Shown one piece after another: positions 1 through 12,475 of a DNA stretch of 64,000 bases; positions within the stretch are counted from its first letter, which is position 1, and each line of letters opens with the position of its first letter. The DNA comes from Chalara sp. BL73 (taxonomy: Eukaryota; Ascomycota; Leotiomycetes; Helotiales). The notes under the pieces are model-generated. The model searched no databases, was not told the origin of the DNA, and saw nothing but the letters and a program-made list of their open reading frames with translations. The DNA is taken from assembly GCA_918026815.1 (NCBI GenBank), contig CAKJVC010000066.1, positions 62,001-126,000 on the forward strand. Direction: 5' to 3'. The position numbers and the translations under genes are program-made.

Positions 1-385
1 TCATTAAGCTCAAGCGATTTCTCAACCAAGCATTATATAAGGTTTGGATTTCGAGGCCTTTAAAAGGCAAAAAAAGTATATCCGAGAGCTCGGATGAAAG
101 GAGTAGGGGCGGAACTAGCCTCACTTGTAGCTTAATTATTTAGAAATTCCTGCTCCAAAAAGTTAAGGCTCAATATTGCTGATACATTATTGATTTCAAG
201 CATATTCATTACATAAAATGAGTTATACGCTCTTCAAAACGAGATACTTAACATATTGGTTTCTGACCATTAGTTAGGCGGTGTGAACCACTTAAGTGTG
301 CCCCCGATTGTGTACCCGACAACCGATGCTTCTCCCAGATAACTAACAAAAGAGCTCAAAACGAACAAAAAAGAGCAAAAAGATA
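1..385. other. Intergenic, no gene seen
   Basis: AT-rich sequence at the window edge. I see no coding exon or RNA gene before the tRNA-like element that starts at 386. A gene continuing from outside the window cannot be excluded. Confidence 0.5.
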
Positions 386-517
386 CGACCAGGACAGGAC
401 TCGAACCTGTAATCTTTGCCACCGGAAAGCTAGAACGTATAAGAATTTTGCTCATAGAGTATCGTTTAATATAGGACGATTGAACATACCAACGCGTTGC
501 CATTACGCCACCAGGCC
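386..517 (-). pseudogene. tRNA-Arg-like sequence with broken anticodon stem
   Basis: Read on the minus strand, the 5' half has the D-arm of fungal tRNA-Arg (GTGGCGTAATGGCAACGC). The 3' half has a perfect T-arm (ACAGG-TTCGAGT-CCTGT) and an acceptor strand that pairs with the 5' end apart from one T-T mismatch. About 58 nt separate the halves, as an intron would. The anticodon stem fails: TTGGT faces GGCAA, which leaves a G-G mismatch and a T-G pair. The implied anticodon GTT (Asn) does not fit an Arg-type body, and position 37 is a C instead of a purine. It is probably a decayed copy or a chimera; a functional tRNA with an odd intron is less likely. Confidence 0.45.
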
Positions 518-3085
518 ATCACTTTAAGAAAGTTTTGATGTCGAGCTGGCAAAGAACTGTATATTTAACGTCGGCACACAAGGACCACCATTTATGCTAG
601 ACTGGCCAATCAAATAATTTAGAAGCAATAGCTTTTTGATATTTTTTGACCGGGTGCTCAATCCTGGCGTCAAACAAAGCATCATATTAAGGTTAGCCAC
701 TCATTTCCACTTTAAGAAAAGACTTTACACGGCAAAATCTAGGCAACAATCGCAATGCAACATATTTGTACGCTTCCAACGTGAAGCAACTATTGGATGT
801 GAGGCGGCATTTTAGCCTTAGACTCACATATTGAGTTAAGGAATGCATTTGTGAATACCAACCGCAGCACATATCAAAACACAACACGTCAAACGCATAG
901 GAGCGCCTCCCAAGAACAGTCGGACATCAGGCAAGTGAAATGTAGGATTTTGCACTAACGGACCGTCAGTTCAAGGGCGGAGGAGCACTGAAAGAATTAA
1001 TACGTCTAAGCCAGAACCTACCGTGCAACAAGGAACATTCAAGTCGGCCGACAGCGGGGTAGCGGGTCAGAGTGATCGAAAGCAGGAGAATATTGAGGAT
1101 TGCAGTAGAGACCAACAGCCCGTAAGCTTTACTGAGATGAATGTCGACAGGTTTAAAGAATAACAAATGTCGAGGATCTGATTAGTGGTGTTGTCCAATG
1201 CAAAACCAGTCTTTATGTTTTGGTGACAGAGGGAACACAATACTGTAACTCTTTTGGTTTTAAGGCGACGATCTCTCTTGCTAAAAGGAGCTACAGAACA
1301 TACTACAAGAAACTGCACTGTATGAATCAAAGATTCAATTCTTTTGGCTGACTTCCGACATTTTCTCCCAAACTACGTGCCTAAAGTTCACGCAAAATTC
1401 ATCCATATTCGCAGAAACAACCTGGCCTGTAGGAGCTCGCTCGGTGCACTCACTTCTCGCTAGCAGATGTTGTATATCGACTACCTTAATCTGAAGCATC
1501 GTCCTTATGACGAAATCGAAAAGTTGGCCACTTCCAATCCCATTTTGTGAAACTCGTCCTTCAACAGAATACACACCGACAGAGGCAAGACATCTCTGGT
1601 CTGCAATATTAACTATTGCTTGAGTGTCGAGGCGTAGGATACGAGGGTCCAGATGAGAGCCTTTACTGCAAGCTATATAAGCAATGGCGCGAAATTATTC
1701 ACTTTTAACGTAGGCTCTCAAGATGCAAGCAATTTAACCTCTCAAATGCCCAATTTGTCCGTTAGTCCAAAGATGGCGAGCCTCCAAAGCACTGCTAAAG
1801 TAGTGAAATCCAGCTTCCGTATATCGTGTGGAAAAACTCGAAATACAAAGGAATGAACGTTTAAAAATGCAAATATAAGTATTGTAAAGTATGATTCCCA
1901 AGTTAATGTGCAACAGGTGATTAAAATTTAATGAGAATCTAGAGGATAGCCAAGCTAGATGATGAGCTATACAGGTGCCAAAGAAAGACACATAACAGAC
2001 GACAAGGTTGATCCACATTGAAACACGAAAACAGTTCAGAGTATTAGTAAGAGAGATGCTGGATTGCCTGTGTTACATTTTCTCAGCCACCTCGAATATA
2101 TCACCTCCAGGTACGGCAAAAGAAAGTGAGAAGTGTAACTGCGTGGACAAATATCATGGTTCTCTAGCTTAACGTTACAATCAGCACACCGACAAGATCA
2201 CAAGTATTGCCTACGTAGCATACTAAATAGAAACTGGAATGAACTACTTGAGAAAGTATCCAAGTTTGCGGGCGGAGATACCCATGATTGGTTTGCCTTA
2301 AGCCTGGATGTCCAAGTCTTGCTTCCCTTGTGCATGTACTCCTTTCAGATATTTACTTTTTCTGAATCTCCTTTATGGTGGGATAGCACTTGAGACGAAA
2401 GTATTTCAGCTTTGTATGGCATCGTAATAGTTCTCCTTCGTGCTCCACATGTACCCCTTAAAGATGCCTTCAACTCCAAGATTTTTCTCAGTCATATACT
2501 ACTCCGAGAAACTGAGATGTTCCTTTTCCGACACACTTCTCAGAGGTTCCGCAAATTGGTGAGGATGGATGAGTAATTTCTACACGTAGTCTGTATGATA
2601 GTTTAATTGACAGTGTGAAAATGGTCCAACCAAAAACCTTTGGTTTTCCAACTGGTCGTGTTACTTCTGCATTTTATGACGCTTGCTACCGAGACAACCC
2701 CTCTTCAGTAGCGAAGTTCAAATAGTAGCTTGTTAGATCAACAAGAAACTAATCCTTTCAATAACCTCTGTTATCAATTAAATATTTTTTCATATTCTTT
2801 TGAAATCTCTCTTTAAAGCTTTGGAAGTAGCTACTTACTTTGTAAAGCAGGTATGCCGAAAGAGTACGGTGCTGCGAATTCAAATAGAAGTGATATGACA
2901 GGCTGGGCAACGTTACATTTGGCCAGGACCCCTCAGCGGGGCACGAACAAGGCTGAGGGACTGGCAACTACATACCAGGCTGGATAGATACCAGGCTAGA
3001 TAGATAAAGAACCCATTGAACTTATCTGTGTAGCATCCATGAGAATTCTGGGAATCCTGGGAATTAAGATCTAAATACTCTCATA
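518..3085. other. Intergenic, no gene seen
   Basis: About 2.6 kb with only short overlapping ORFs in mixed frames, none with a recognisable domain or clear splice-linked continuation. The last 120 bases contain a short tandem duplication listed separately. The segment presumably carries the promoter of the oxidoreductase that starts at 3086. Confidence 0.5.
2972..3003. repeat. 16-bp tandem duplication upstream of oxidoreductase gene
   Basis: Two adjacent copies of ATACCAGGCTRGATAG, differing at one base, lie about 80 bp before the oxidoreductase start codon. Function is unknown; it may be simple slippage or a duplicated binding site. Confidence 0.7.
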
Positions 3086-4771
3086 ATGGCCCCCCATGCA
3101 GATTTTGTAGATGATGCCGGACGTCTCCCAGCCCCTCCTCGTCCTGTTATGTCAATTAACCCTCCTCGACTTCTCATCATCGGCGCAGGCTCTCGTGGAA
3201 ACGCATATGCTCATGCAACTGAAACCGCATCAAATGGAATAGTGGTAGCAGTGGCAGATCCTATAGCATACAAAAGGAGGCGCTTGGGAGAGAGATACAT
3301 ATGGGGCAAGACTGGACCTTCTGAGGGGCAGGAGTTCGAGGGTTGGAGTGATTTTGTGGCATATGAACAAGACAGAAGATCAAGAGCTGCGCGAGGAGGT
3401 GATGTCCCAGAAGGTGTGGACGGTGTCTTTATATGCGTTCTGGATGAGCAACATAAGGAAGTGATCCTCGGATTGGCGCCACTGGGTCTCCATATTATGT
3501 GCGAGAAACCTTTGGCTTGCACCTTGGAGGATTGTGTTGCAATATACAGGGCCCTACTCCCAGGGTTGCCTGGAAACATTACACCGACAAAGATCTTTTC
3601 GATTGGCCATGTTCTGAGATATAGCCCGCATAATATGCTCTTGAGGAAGCTATTACTGGAAGACAAAGTTATTGGAGAGATAGTGTCAATCAACCATACG
3701 GAACCGGTAGGATGGTGGCACTTTACACACTCCTATGTTAGGTACATTCTCTATGATTTTATGTAACACCCAAACTAATCGTGATATAGAGGAAATTGGC
3801 GGAAAGAGTCTACCACTGCGCCTTCGTTGCTTACCAAATCTTGCCATGACATTGACCTCCTTCTATGGATGCTCTGCTCCCCTCCCCCTGGTTCTCCAAA
3901 TGCTGCACATGTTCCTTCCACTATCACCTCAGTAGGCTCTCTACAGTTCTTTAACAAATCTCGCAAACCCTCCGCAGCTGGAAGTGCTACAAATTGTCTG
4001 TCCTGTCCTATCGAGTCCTCCTGCAAATACTCCGCAAAGAAGATATACCTTGGTAGCGAACTTAAAGGGCTAGGTTCAGGAAACACCAACTGGCCTGTTG
4101 ATATTGTCGTACCTGAGATAGAAGAATGCATAGCTGCGGGAGGACTATCAAGTGGCGAGGCAGTCTTGAAAGCAAAGCTAGAGGAAGACTATACTACAGT
4201 AACACCAGCTTCAGAGATCTCCTCGAGGAATTGGTTTGGTCGATGTGTATGGGAGGCAGATAACGATGTATGTGACGATCAGGTGGTGACCATGACATGG
4301 GACAATGACCCTGTCCCGAATGTAGGTGGTGACAACGGGAAAGCCCTCACGGGACGTGGGGCCAAAACTGCGATTTTTCATATGGTAGCACATACGAAGA
4401 AGATCTGTGAGCGATATAGTCATATATATGGGACCGACGGCGAGATTTATGCCGACAGCGATAAGATCATAGTTGAAGACTTCAATACTGGAGCCAGGAA
4501 GGTACATAAGCCACATCTTGCGGGTGGGGGTCATGGTGGTGGCGATGCTGGTTTGGCCAGGCAGTTCATCCTGGCCGTCGATGCAGTCAAAAACCATGGT
4601 ACTAAAGTCCCTGATGCACAAAGGGAGCATGTTGGGTGTAGTTTGGAGGAGGTAATTAGGAGCCACGCAATGGTCTTTGCAGCCGAGGATGCAAGGAAAG
4701 GAAACAAGGTTCTCAACTTTCCCCAGTGGTGGAAAGAAGAGGTTGAAGTAGGTCTTTTGAAGGATGAATAG
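3086..4771 (+). CDS. Gfo/Idh/MocA-family NAD(P)-dependent oxidoreductase
   Basis: Two exons, 3086-3741 and 3790-4771, with a 48-nt GT-AG intron (branch CTAAT), give 545 aa. The N-terminal Rossmann fold shows GAGSRG at residues 33-38. The EKP motif of the family is at 140-142; its lysine is normally catalytic. Splicing restores a conserved stretch (HSYVRGNWR) that the unspliced frame breaks. The C-terminal half is the family's substrate-binding domain and holds a cysteine-rich insert (CLSCPIESSC) around residue 300 that could bind metal. Family members oxidise or reduce sugars, polyols and related compounds; this substrate cannot be told from sequence. It is longer than typical bacterial members (about 350 aa), as is usual for this fungal subgroup. 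It ends convergently with the VRL1-like gene. Confidence 0.88.
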
Positions 4772-5321
4772 CGCTCCTACAGCTTGTGATGGCAATGGAG
4801 TTATGGTGTATGTGCAAAATATCCTTAACTGAACAACGTGCTCTTGTAATAGAGCTTAAAACGAAGATTACGGGAAACTGAAAGTATTTTGCATTATTGA
4901 AGCCTAATTTAGCTTCTTGTGACCTGGATACAAAAAACACATGTATTCCCCAGTTTAGAGATCCAAACAGGTACAAGAGGTGATGGGGCATATTAGATGC
5001 GAAATTCCAAGCCAAAGCTCAGACTTGAGTGGCAGTTAGATATTGACCTGGCGCGAGAGACAGATAGACGAACTTGTAAGGACGAGAAGAAAGACACAAA
5101 TATATGAAACAATCCAGGGAAAATCATCTCATTAACGCCCCAAGACTAAATTTCTACAAGCTTAAGCCACATAAGGAGCATGGGGAATCATGCCTACCAC
5201 GACTCTATGCAACGCTCAGAATCAAATCCCTGTTCGTCGCTCAGCCCTATATCGTTAGGTCAACGCCGCCTTCATGCATTTCTCTATCCAACATGTTGCC
5301 CGTATTAGTCCTACATTGTGT
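4772..5321. other. Convergent 3' intergenic region
   Basis: 550 bp between the convergent ends of the oxidoreductase and the VRL1-like gene. It presumably holds both 3' UTRs. No additional gene seen. Confidence 0.6.
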
Positions 5322-8300
5322 TTACTCCTCTTCATCGATACCATTAATATCCGGCTCTGGAGCGAGATCAACCACGGGTACGACAATATCTCCAGCTTTA
5401 AGCTTCCTTAAAGCACGCTTCATCCCCTCTAGAGCATTACGTTCTTTAATCAACATCCCCGCTGCCAGATCCTTGATCGCCCTCCGGCCCATCTTTTCGT
5501 GCATATCTTGCCACCCTGCCAACTCCGAAGCCACGACTTGCTGTGTGTATCTCAGCTCCCTCCCGATTTCGGCTACTTCTTCTTTAGTTTTCCTTACTCT
5601 ATCCTCTTTTTCTTCATTTAATCGCTGTCTAGTCTCATCCAACAGACCGAGAGGCCAGCGAGTGGAGCGAGAGAGCGAGGTGTAGGAACGTTCAATGGCC
5701 TTCCGCGACGTATTGATCGATGATATGAGAGAGGTTGGGCGGGACAGTGCAAGAAGCATAGCTATTATAGTGCCATGGATAGATAATATCGTAGTATGAA
5801 ATTCCATAAACGGAGTGGTAGCAGAAGGTATGAGAGTATTGACATATGCCTGGAGTGCAGAGCTATGTGTTTGAGGGAGACAGGACAAAGTCGAAAACGC
5901 TTTCGAGGCAAGATTGGCCGCATCATAGAGATCTTGAATTGTTAGCAATGATTCATAAGAAGTTATAAGTGGCATAAACATACCAGTTGTGCTAGTCCGA
6001 ATAGAATTAGCCCTTCTCGCAAGGCTCTTCGTCGCATAATTAACGCTTCGAACTGTCTCTCGTGCATGATTCACAAACTGCTCTACGTCGCGAACATTCT
6101 CAATTGGTTCATATTCATCTCTCACAGTCTCTACTCTTGTTTCGGCTTTCAATTTACTTCGTTGCTCCATCATATCATTTTGAATGTCAGGAACTAGAAT
6201 GAACTCCCAAAGCATTTCATGAGTCGAAAATGTCGTATGTGAGAGAAGAATATTTATGAAGCTGTTCATCCGAAGCTGAGTGTCTCGTAACACAGCTTTA
6301 GATGGCCGTGATGGAATTTGATATGGCGAACGCGTTCCGGAAACCGACGGCAGCCAAGAAGCTGGATTCTCAAGGGCTAACAACTTTGATAGATGCTCGA
6401 AATCACCCACCGACCGCCGACATGTTGTTATCGAATAACTTAAGTTAGGCGGTGGTGAAGATTGGGCTGCAGACTTTATTACAAGACGAACAGTTCCGTC
6501 CTCCATGAAAAATGATCGTACCACGGATGTTTTCCGACCATCAATACCTGGCTCCTTGTCAAGCATAAAAAAATCATCGATCTTATTCCGAACCTCATCA
6601 TCTTTGGCCAATTCTGATGCTGTCATGCCTCGCAGTTCTCTAGCAAAGACGTCGACTCTTTTGTCTTGGAATAAAGCTCTGACCATCTCAAGCCGACCAT
6701 ACTTACTTGCTACCATTAGGGCAGTATACTTCTTATCATTCGTCGCATTGACATCAGTGTCGCAGTATTCAAGAATTCGATGTGCGACCTGAGGGTCATT
6801 GACAATATGCAAAAGCGTGTTGCCCTTAGCGTCTATATGATCGTCTATATGCAGAGGCTGTCCATCGCCCTGGGCATTAGTGGCAGCTGTTAGACCAGCT
6901 TCGACCATATTTCGATAATCTCCATGATCATAAGACCGACACAGTGCAAAAAGCGGAGTCTGCCCGTTTCTGTCCCTCTGTCGCCAAGGGAGTAGTCGGC
7001 CAACACGAGGGATTAAGCTTGGGGCATTGAATAAGTAATGTGCAACGCTTCTTCCTCTAATATCTTGCTTTGCGAAATATTCCGACACGACTGATTCAGA
7101 CCTTGCCTGATACACAAAGTCTAGAATGATATCAATGAGCTCGGTGTGGCTAAGCTGAACGGCTGCGCTAAGTAACGTTGTGCCTTCATTGTTGATATCC
7201 TCTAGAGTCATGTAGACTGGGTAGTACACTTGCAAAGAAAGTAGATACTTGAGGGCATTCGGTTGCGCACTCTGCACAGCCATCATTGGGACAGATTCCC
7301 CAACACTATCCTCGGTTTGCGAGAGCCTTTCAATCGACGTATCGCCTTCTATGCCACTACTCATGGAATCGATAGTAGTTGCCCTTGACCTGAAGGACCT
7401 TTCGGAATTGCTTGAAATGCTTCGAGTATCCATGGTGACGGATTTCGGCCGCCGCAATGGAGGCGGTCTTTCCTCCTCTTCATCGTGTCTGATTTGGAAT
7501 GGGAAGACGTGGTTCAAAGTTGAACATTCTAACATGATAGGGCGGTTGGATTGTGAGGACCGCCTTGAGTGCCCATTAATTGAACTCCAAGAGGTGTTCT
7601 CGTCCACTAGATCATCATTGCCACCCTGATCTTCAACATTTTCGTCTGAAGAATAATCTCGCTCAGGTTCAAGTATCTTCGCTATCTCCTTGATTTCGCC
7701 CTTCTTAGTTGCTTCCCACAGCTTGTGATTCCGTCTACTGGCTTTTCTTAACACCCCAGAGTCTCTAGCCAGGTACGAAATGACTGCTTCAAAGGTGCTC
7801 AGCGCATAACCCATTTCACCGCTTTCCACATCATCAATGAATATGAAATGACGCATATACAATAAGCGTGCGTGTAGATGGCGAACTTGGGCTCTAATAA
7901 CGACTATTAAGAGTAGAGATACAAGTGTATCTGCATTGATAGTGAGCACGGGGCTCACCTTTTCTGAAGACGGAACCCCATCTGTTGTTTCCTTTGGAAC
8001 ATCAGTGAGCTGTGTGACTGTTTTCAGGGTGGCAAGTAGAATATCCATCATTTCTTGCGGACTACCGGCAACACCGAGTCTACGGAACTCTTCCACGGCA
8101 CGACATAGACGAAGGGTCAGTTCATGCTTCCCTCTTCGACCACCTTGTATCGAAATTCCAACTTGTGAAATATCTACAAACTCCATTTGTCGAATTTTAT
8201 ACTCCAGTTCGTAGTCCTCTTCTTTCTTCATGTCGCACAATTTTGGATAGAGAATAGAGTCGTGAAGCTGTTCTGTCACGTAACGCTCAATCAGGCGCTC

Positions 8301-9372
8301 AACGACAGGGCCAGTCAAGTCTGTTGTAGCTCCAAGCAGAGAAAGTTGTGTTTTATCCACCCCTTGAAATAAGTCGATTGCGGTTGTGACAGCAGTTTCT
8401 AATGCGCCTCGCATCACTTCCTCCAGATCTTCTGCAAAGACGTTTTCGTGCATGCCCCCGTTGGCCTCCCCATTTGAGTGCATCGCTGGCCCTGAAGCCA
8501 TGCTGCTGGATCGAGCCTTCTTCACGGCTGTTGCGATTGGACCATCCGGCTCGGGATCTGGTATATTCTCTGCAGATGGCGGAGGCGGCAACGGCTTGTC
8601 AAACTCATTATTAAATTCCTTAAATAGGCGTTCCAGGCCAGGTTGCATCTGCCTTGCTATCATTGGAAAATTATTAAGCAGATCATTGAACGATTTAATA
8701 TCCTTTTTTCGAGGTAGAGAGCTAGGGGAGGTTATGCTATCTCCATCCATTGGCGTTCTTGGGGGAAGTACTGGTCTGTTCAGAGGCTGTGATGACAAGA
8801 TCGCAGGTTTTATTTTGACCTCTTCGCATGTCCCTAACAGCGGCCGTGATATATAAAACACAAGCCATTGCCGTGGTTCGAGTGAGTCGGGATACCACAA
8901 GGTATCACTCAATAGCTGAGCCTGGACAAGAGATTTGAACCCTGCCAACAATCAGCAACCCTATTATCTGTATTCCCTTGCAACATACCCTTATTGCTGT
9001 AAACGAAGGTATCCTTTACGACTACCGTCCTGCCATTAACTGTGGTGAACTGTTTTGCTTTGTTTCGACTCTCGCGCATACTAGGGATATCCTTCCCTCC
9101 CGCGGCCGCAGCATTGCTTGCTGGAATGCGCAAGACATGACTACCCAGAAACTCTTCAGATCCGGCAAGATCTGAGTAGTGAGCGCCAGACTCGCTATCG
9201 CGGGAGGTTAGGAGGACCTCGGTTGTAGGTACGAGCAGAATCTAGAGGATGAATGAGCGCAAACTCCAAAGATAAGGACAAAACTGCAGCTTACATGATG
9301 GTGGATAGGAGTACACTGTGCCGGTAACGCACTCTTGAAGAAGGCACTTAGGAAAGGGTTTAGAGGTTGCAT
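5322..9372 (-). CDS. VRL1: VRL1-like VPS9-ankyrin-PX-BAR endosomal protein
   Basis: Three exons on the minus strand, 9372-9295, 9241-8989 and 8941-5322, with GT-AG introns of 53 and 47 nt, encode 1316 aa. The long third exon has no ATG near its 5' end. The two upstream exons restore a conserved N terminus starting MQPLNPFLSAFF, then ILLVPTTEVLL, then VNGRTVVVKD before the junction. Visible parts in order: a VPS9 Rab5-GEF core around residues 330-505 (NADTLVSLLLIVVIRAQ), ankyrin repeats around 700-900, a PX domain around 925-1047 and a helical BAR-like C terminus. This is the architecture of yeast Vrl1, the VARP-like subunit of the VINE complex, which pairs with the SNX-BAR protein Vin1 to form an endosomal GEF and coat. 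The membrane role here is inferred from that homology. A VPS9 protein of unrelated descent is unlikely given the four-domain order. Confidence 0.87.
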
Positions 9373-10481
9373 TCATTCGACACTGGCCCGCCGCACATGC
9401 GATTGGGTTTGGACCTGCAACGCGGCAGAAATCAAGGGTCCTGATATCTGAAGCTCACAACCTTGCGATATTGCGTATTCGAGGCGACGGCAGTACTGAG
9501 ATATTAGAAAAGGTAGTAGAAGATGTCTAACACTCCAAGTATCATTGCGATGGGAAATTCATTCCGGTCAAGTTCGTCAGAGCCAGTATAGATACAGCAG
9601 GATAGCTGTGGCCGGTGGCCTGAAATGTTAAAAGGATCTGGATGTAAGCCAAGCTTCTTGGATTCAGAAACAGGGGGAACAACAAACGGAAGTGGGGCTT
9701 ACCAGGGAGCTACAGTGTAGGATATACATAGTACGACAAGCTTTCCCATTCTTTGATGAACACAATCTGTCCTAATAGCAACTACCCATGTAAATAATCC
9801 TAACGATGAAGGACCACTTGTAAATAGCACAACAGTAGATATTTTATAGTAGTTTATTTTAATTACCTCTAGAGGTGCATATCGTAATAAAGCCACATCA
9901 AGGTAGTAGATATCACAGGTTTCACAATACACATACCTAAGCATGTACAGGTAGTTGTATCCTCTTGTGTACCTTTACCTTGTGTTACAAAGGCTCAAAA
10001 TGCTCGATACCAGGCATAGATATCACTACCTATTGTGTCTTCTCCACACTACTCTGTCATCCTCAGCTCCGACAAGTTTGAAATTGTATGGTTTACTGGC
10101 ATAATGGGTCAGGAAAGCGGCCTGACTTATGTTAAGGAGAAGTACAATTGGTTTCCAAACATGTAGATAACCTTTCGCTTTTAAATAAGACCAAGTAAGT
10201 TTCTCACTCTATATCTAAACATACTCATTGAATAATGCTATCTTAGGCTTCGGTTCAAGGCGGTGGGTTAGTGCTCTAATAGATACAAAGGAGATGTGGA
10301 CATCTTTGATAGTATTCATGAGGATCATCACTCGCCATAAAACAATTTATCTGAACATAACTGAATCATACAATCCAGGAGCCGTCCATATATCGGGGCG
10401 TACATACGCATACATTGTAGTCTAAGTAGGGAGCAATTAAGACTAAGCTGATGAGGCGATGCTGCACTAGAAGCCATATCA
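9373..10481. other. Intergenic, VRL1 promoter and SGT2 3' region
   Basis: 1.1 kb between the VRL1-like start codon and the SGT2 stop. Only short spurious ORFs. Presumably the VRL1 promoter and SGT2 3' UTR. Confidence 0.55.
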
Positions 10482-11583
10482 CTACTGCCCAGATCCTCGT
10501 CCTGCTCCACGGCCCGCGCCACCCATCATGTTTCGTGCCCTTTTAAGTTGTTAGTACTCTATATTCCATATAAACATTGACAACTTACATTTCGGCAATG
10601 CTTGGATCAGACATTAAGGCAGAGAGATCCGGCATACCCCCGCCAGAACCTCCAGCTCCTCCACCGAACTGATTGGCCACCTCGCGCAACCTTGGATTGT
10701 TCATGATATTGTTCATCATTTCTGGGTTGCCCATCAGATTCTGTGCCATGCTCGCAAACATAGGATTGCTCATAAGGGATCCAAAATCTGGCATGCCACC
10801 ACCTCCGGCTCCACCACCGCCAAACATGCTAGCCATGCTGGCCAAATCTGGCATCCCACCCGTATCGCCGCCAGAAGCGCCACGTGCCGCAACCTCGTCA
10901 TCGTCAGACTCGCCAGCCTCTAGTTCTGCAACACGCTGCTTAGCTGTCTCATAACCCTTCTTCATGGCGTCGCTTCCACCGTTGCCTTCGTACTTGATAC
11001 CTTCACTGTAGGCCTCTAAACTGCCCTTTGCATCGCCGAGTGCAAAGCGTGCAAGTCCCAGACGTGACCAGCCCTTTGTGTAGGTTGGATCGGATGCGAC
11101 AGCTGCCTCTGCATCCGCTCGTGCGGATTCGTGGTCCTTTGAAGCGGAGTAGGCGGCAGCCCTGTTCGAGAGGAATATTGCGTTCCCCGGTATAATATCG
11201 AGGGCTTTCGAGTAGAAATCGATAGCGGTAGGATAGTCCTTCTTTGCCATAGCCGCATTGCCTTGACTCTTTAGTCCTTCTGCCTCTTTCTTCTGTGCCT
11301 CAGTCACTTCCTTTGCGGCTGGGGTAGTCTTCTCGCCTGCGACATTGGTACCAGGTCCGGCGGGTGTCTTCCCCTTGAGCTTCTCATATACACCGTATAT
11401 TTGTAGAAGACTTTGTGAGTCTTTTGGTGTAGCATCCTGATAATCTACCTTGAAGGATCTGGCGATACATTCTCGTGCAAGCTCGATATCCTCATGGTCG
11501 TCTTCAGTAAGGGTACCATCGGTGAGGGAGGTCGACAGGAAGTCGATAATCGAAAGAGCTAGCCTATGCTTGGTAGTAGCCAT
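10482..11583 (-). CDS. SGT2: SGT2/SGTA small glutamine-rich TPR co-chaperone
   Basis: Exons 11583-10589 and 10539-10482 with a 49-nt intron (branch ACTAAC) encode 350 aa. An unspliced reading stops at the donor site after IAEM; splicing adds a Gly/Arg-rich tail ending GSGQ. Residues 1-75 resemble the Sgt2 dimerisation domain that binds Get4-Get5. Three TPR motifs fill about 97-210 (AEGLKSQGNAAMAKKDY onward), which dock Hsp70/Hsp90. The C terminus is rich in Met, Asn and Gly (NPMFASMAQNLMGNP) and corresponds to the client-binding region. The family hands tail-anchored membrane proteins to the GET pathway in the cytosol. The ATG is the first in frame. Confidence 0.93.
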
Positions 11584-12475
11584 GTTGTTATGGTTGTGTG
11601 GAGAAAGGTGGAAAATCGAGGAATGTGGGAGATTTTGAAGTGGGGGAGGCTGGAGGGGTTACCGAACAACAAGGCTCGCATGCAGTGAAAGCGGATCTGG
11701 GAACTAAACTATCCAAAGACTTTGTTTGAATGCCCATTATTTGGAATCAGAGATGAAGATTAGAGTACGGTATAAGGTAACTGATCCACATGTCCAAGTT
11801 CATTAGGATCTTAATCGGCTAGGAAATTGTCGTTGAGATTTCACCAATAAAATCAAACTGATAGCAATCAACGCTTGAGGCATTGCAACTTGTACAGGTA
11901 GTGAACATGAAGGTAAACCTTTTTCATAAAAATTTCTCACATTAATTCAAACTGGCCGATCCATATGCTTCTCTGGAAGAGGTACGTCAAAAGGTAGGCC
12001 ACCAAAGTCGTCTCTGTATGAACACTAAGCAATATTAGCAGTAAAAGTATATTAAATTCCATAGCAGATACTGGCAAATGATTCTAAAGGAAGCTTAGAA
12101 TTTGTCGAATGCGCCTAAACCTTTATAAATCGAACTTCCGGCGGAATCTCATGTTCAGTGCGACTTTCCGAGCTCTGTGTAGTAGAAAGTCTGTTGAAAC
12201 GAGAGGCTATTGTGGTGATACTGATAGATGGACATGCTCATCAGACATGGACCCAAAAGAACTACAAATGCTTAAAGATCACTTCACATGTAAATGATGC
12301 ACTAATTAATATATGTATGGGGTTGTAGCAATCGCAGCTCAGACCTGTATCCCAAGTAGTTTTGTTGGTATTGGTCAACCGTTCTTAATACTCATTGTGT
12401 GAGTGTGATGGCAAGTCGAAATAAAGAAGTGCAAATTTGGCTCCGGAATTGATTTTATGCAATACATTCACTAGT
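11584..12475. other. Intergenic between SGT2 and OLA1
   Basis: About 0.9 kb upstream of SGT2 and downstream of OLA1, both on the minus strand. One 62-codon ORF near 12109 has no recognisable features and I do not call it. Confidence 0.55.

Noticed and set aside
3211..3693. 160-codon antisense ORF in the oxidoreductase gene
   Set aside because: It is a shadow of the sense frame, which has clear Rossmann and EKP motifs.
8942..8988. Start of the VRL1-like protein at the beginning of the long exon (near 8951)
   Set aside because: The codon there is TTG, and an intron joins the exon to conserved upstream coding sequence.
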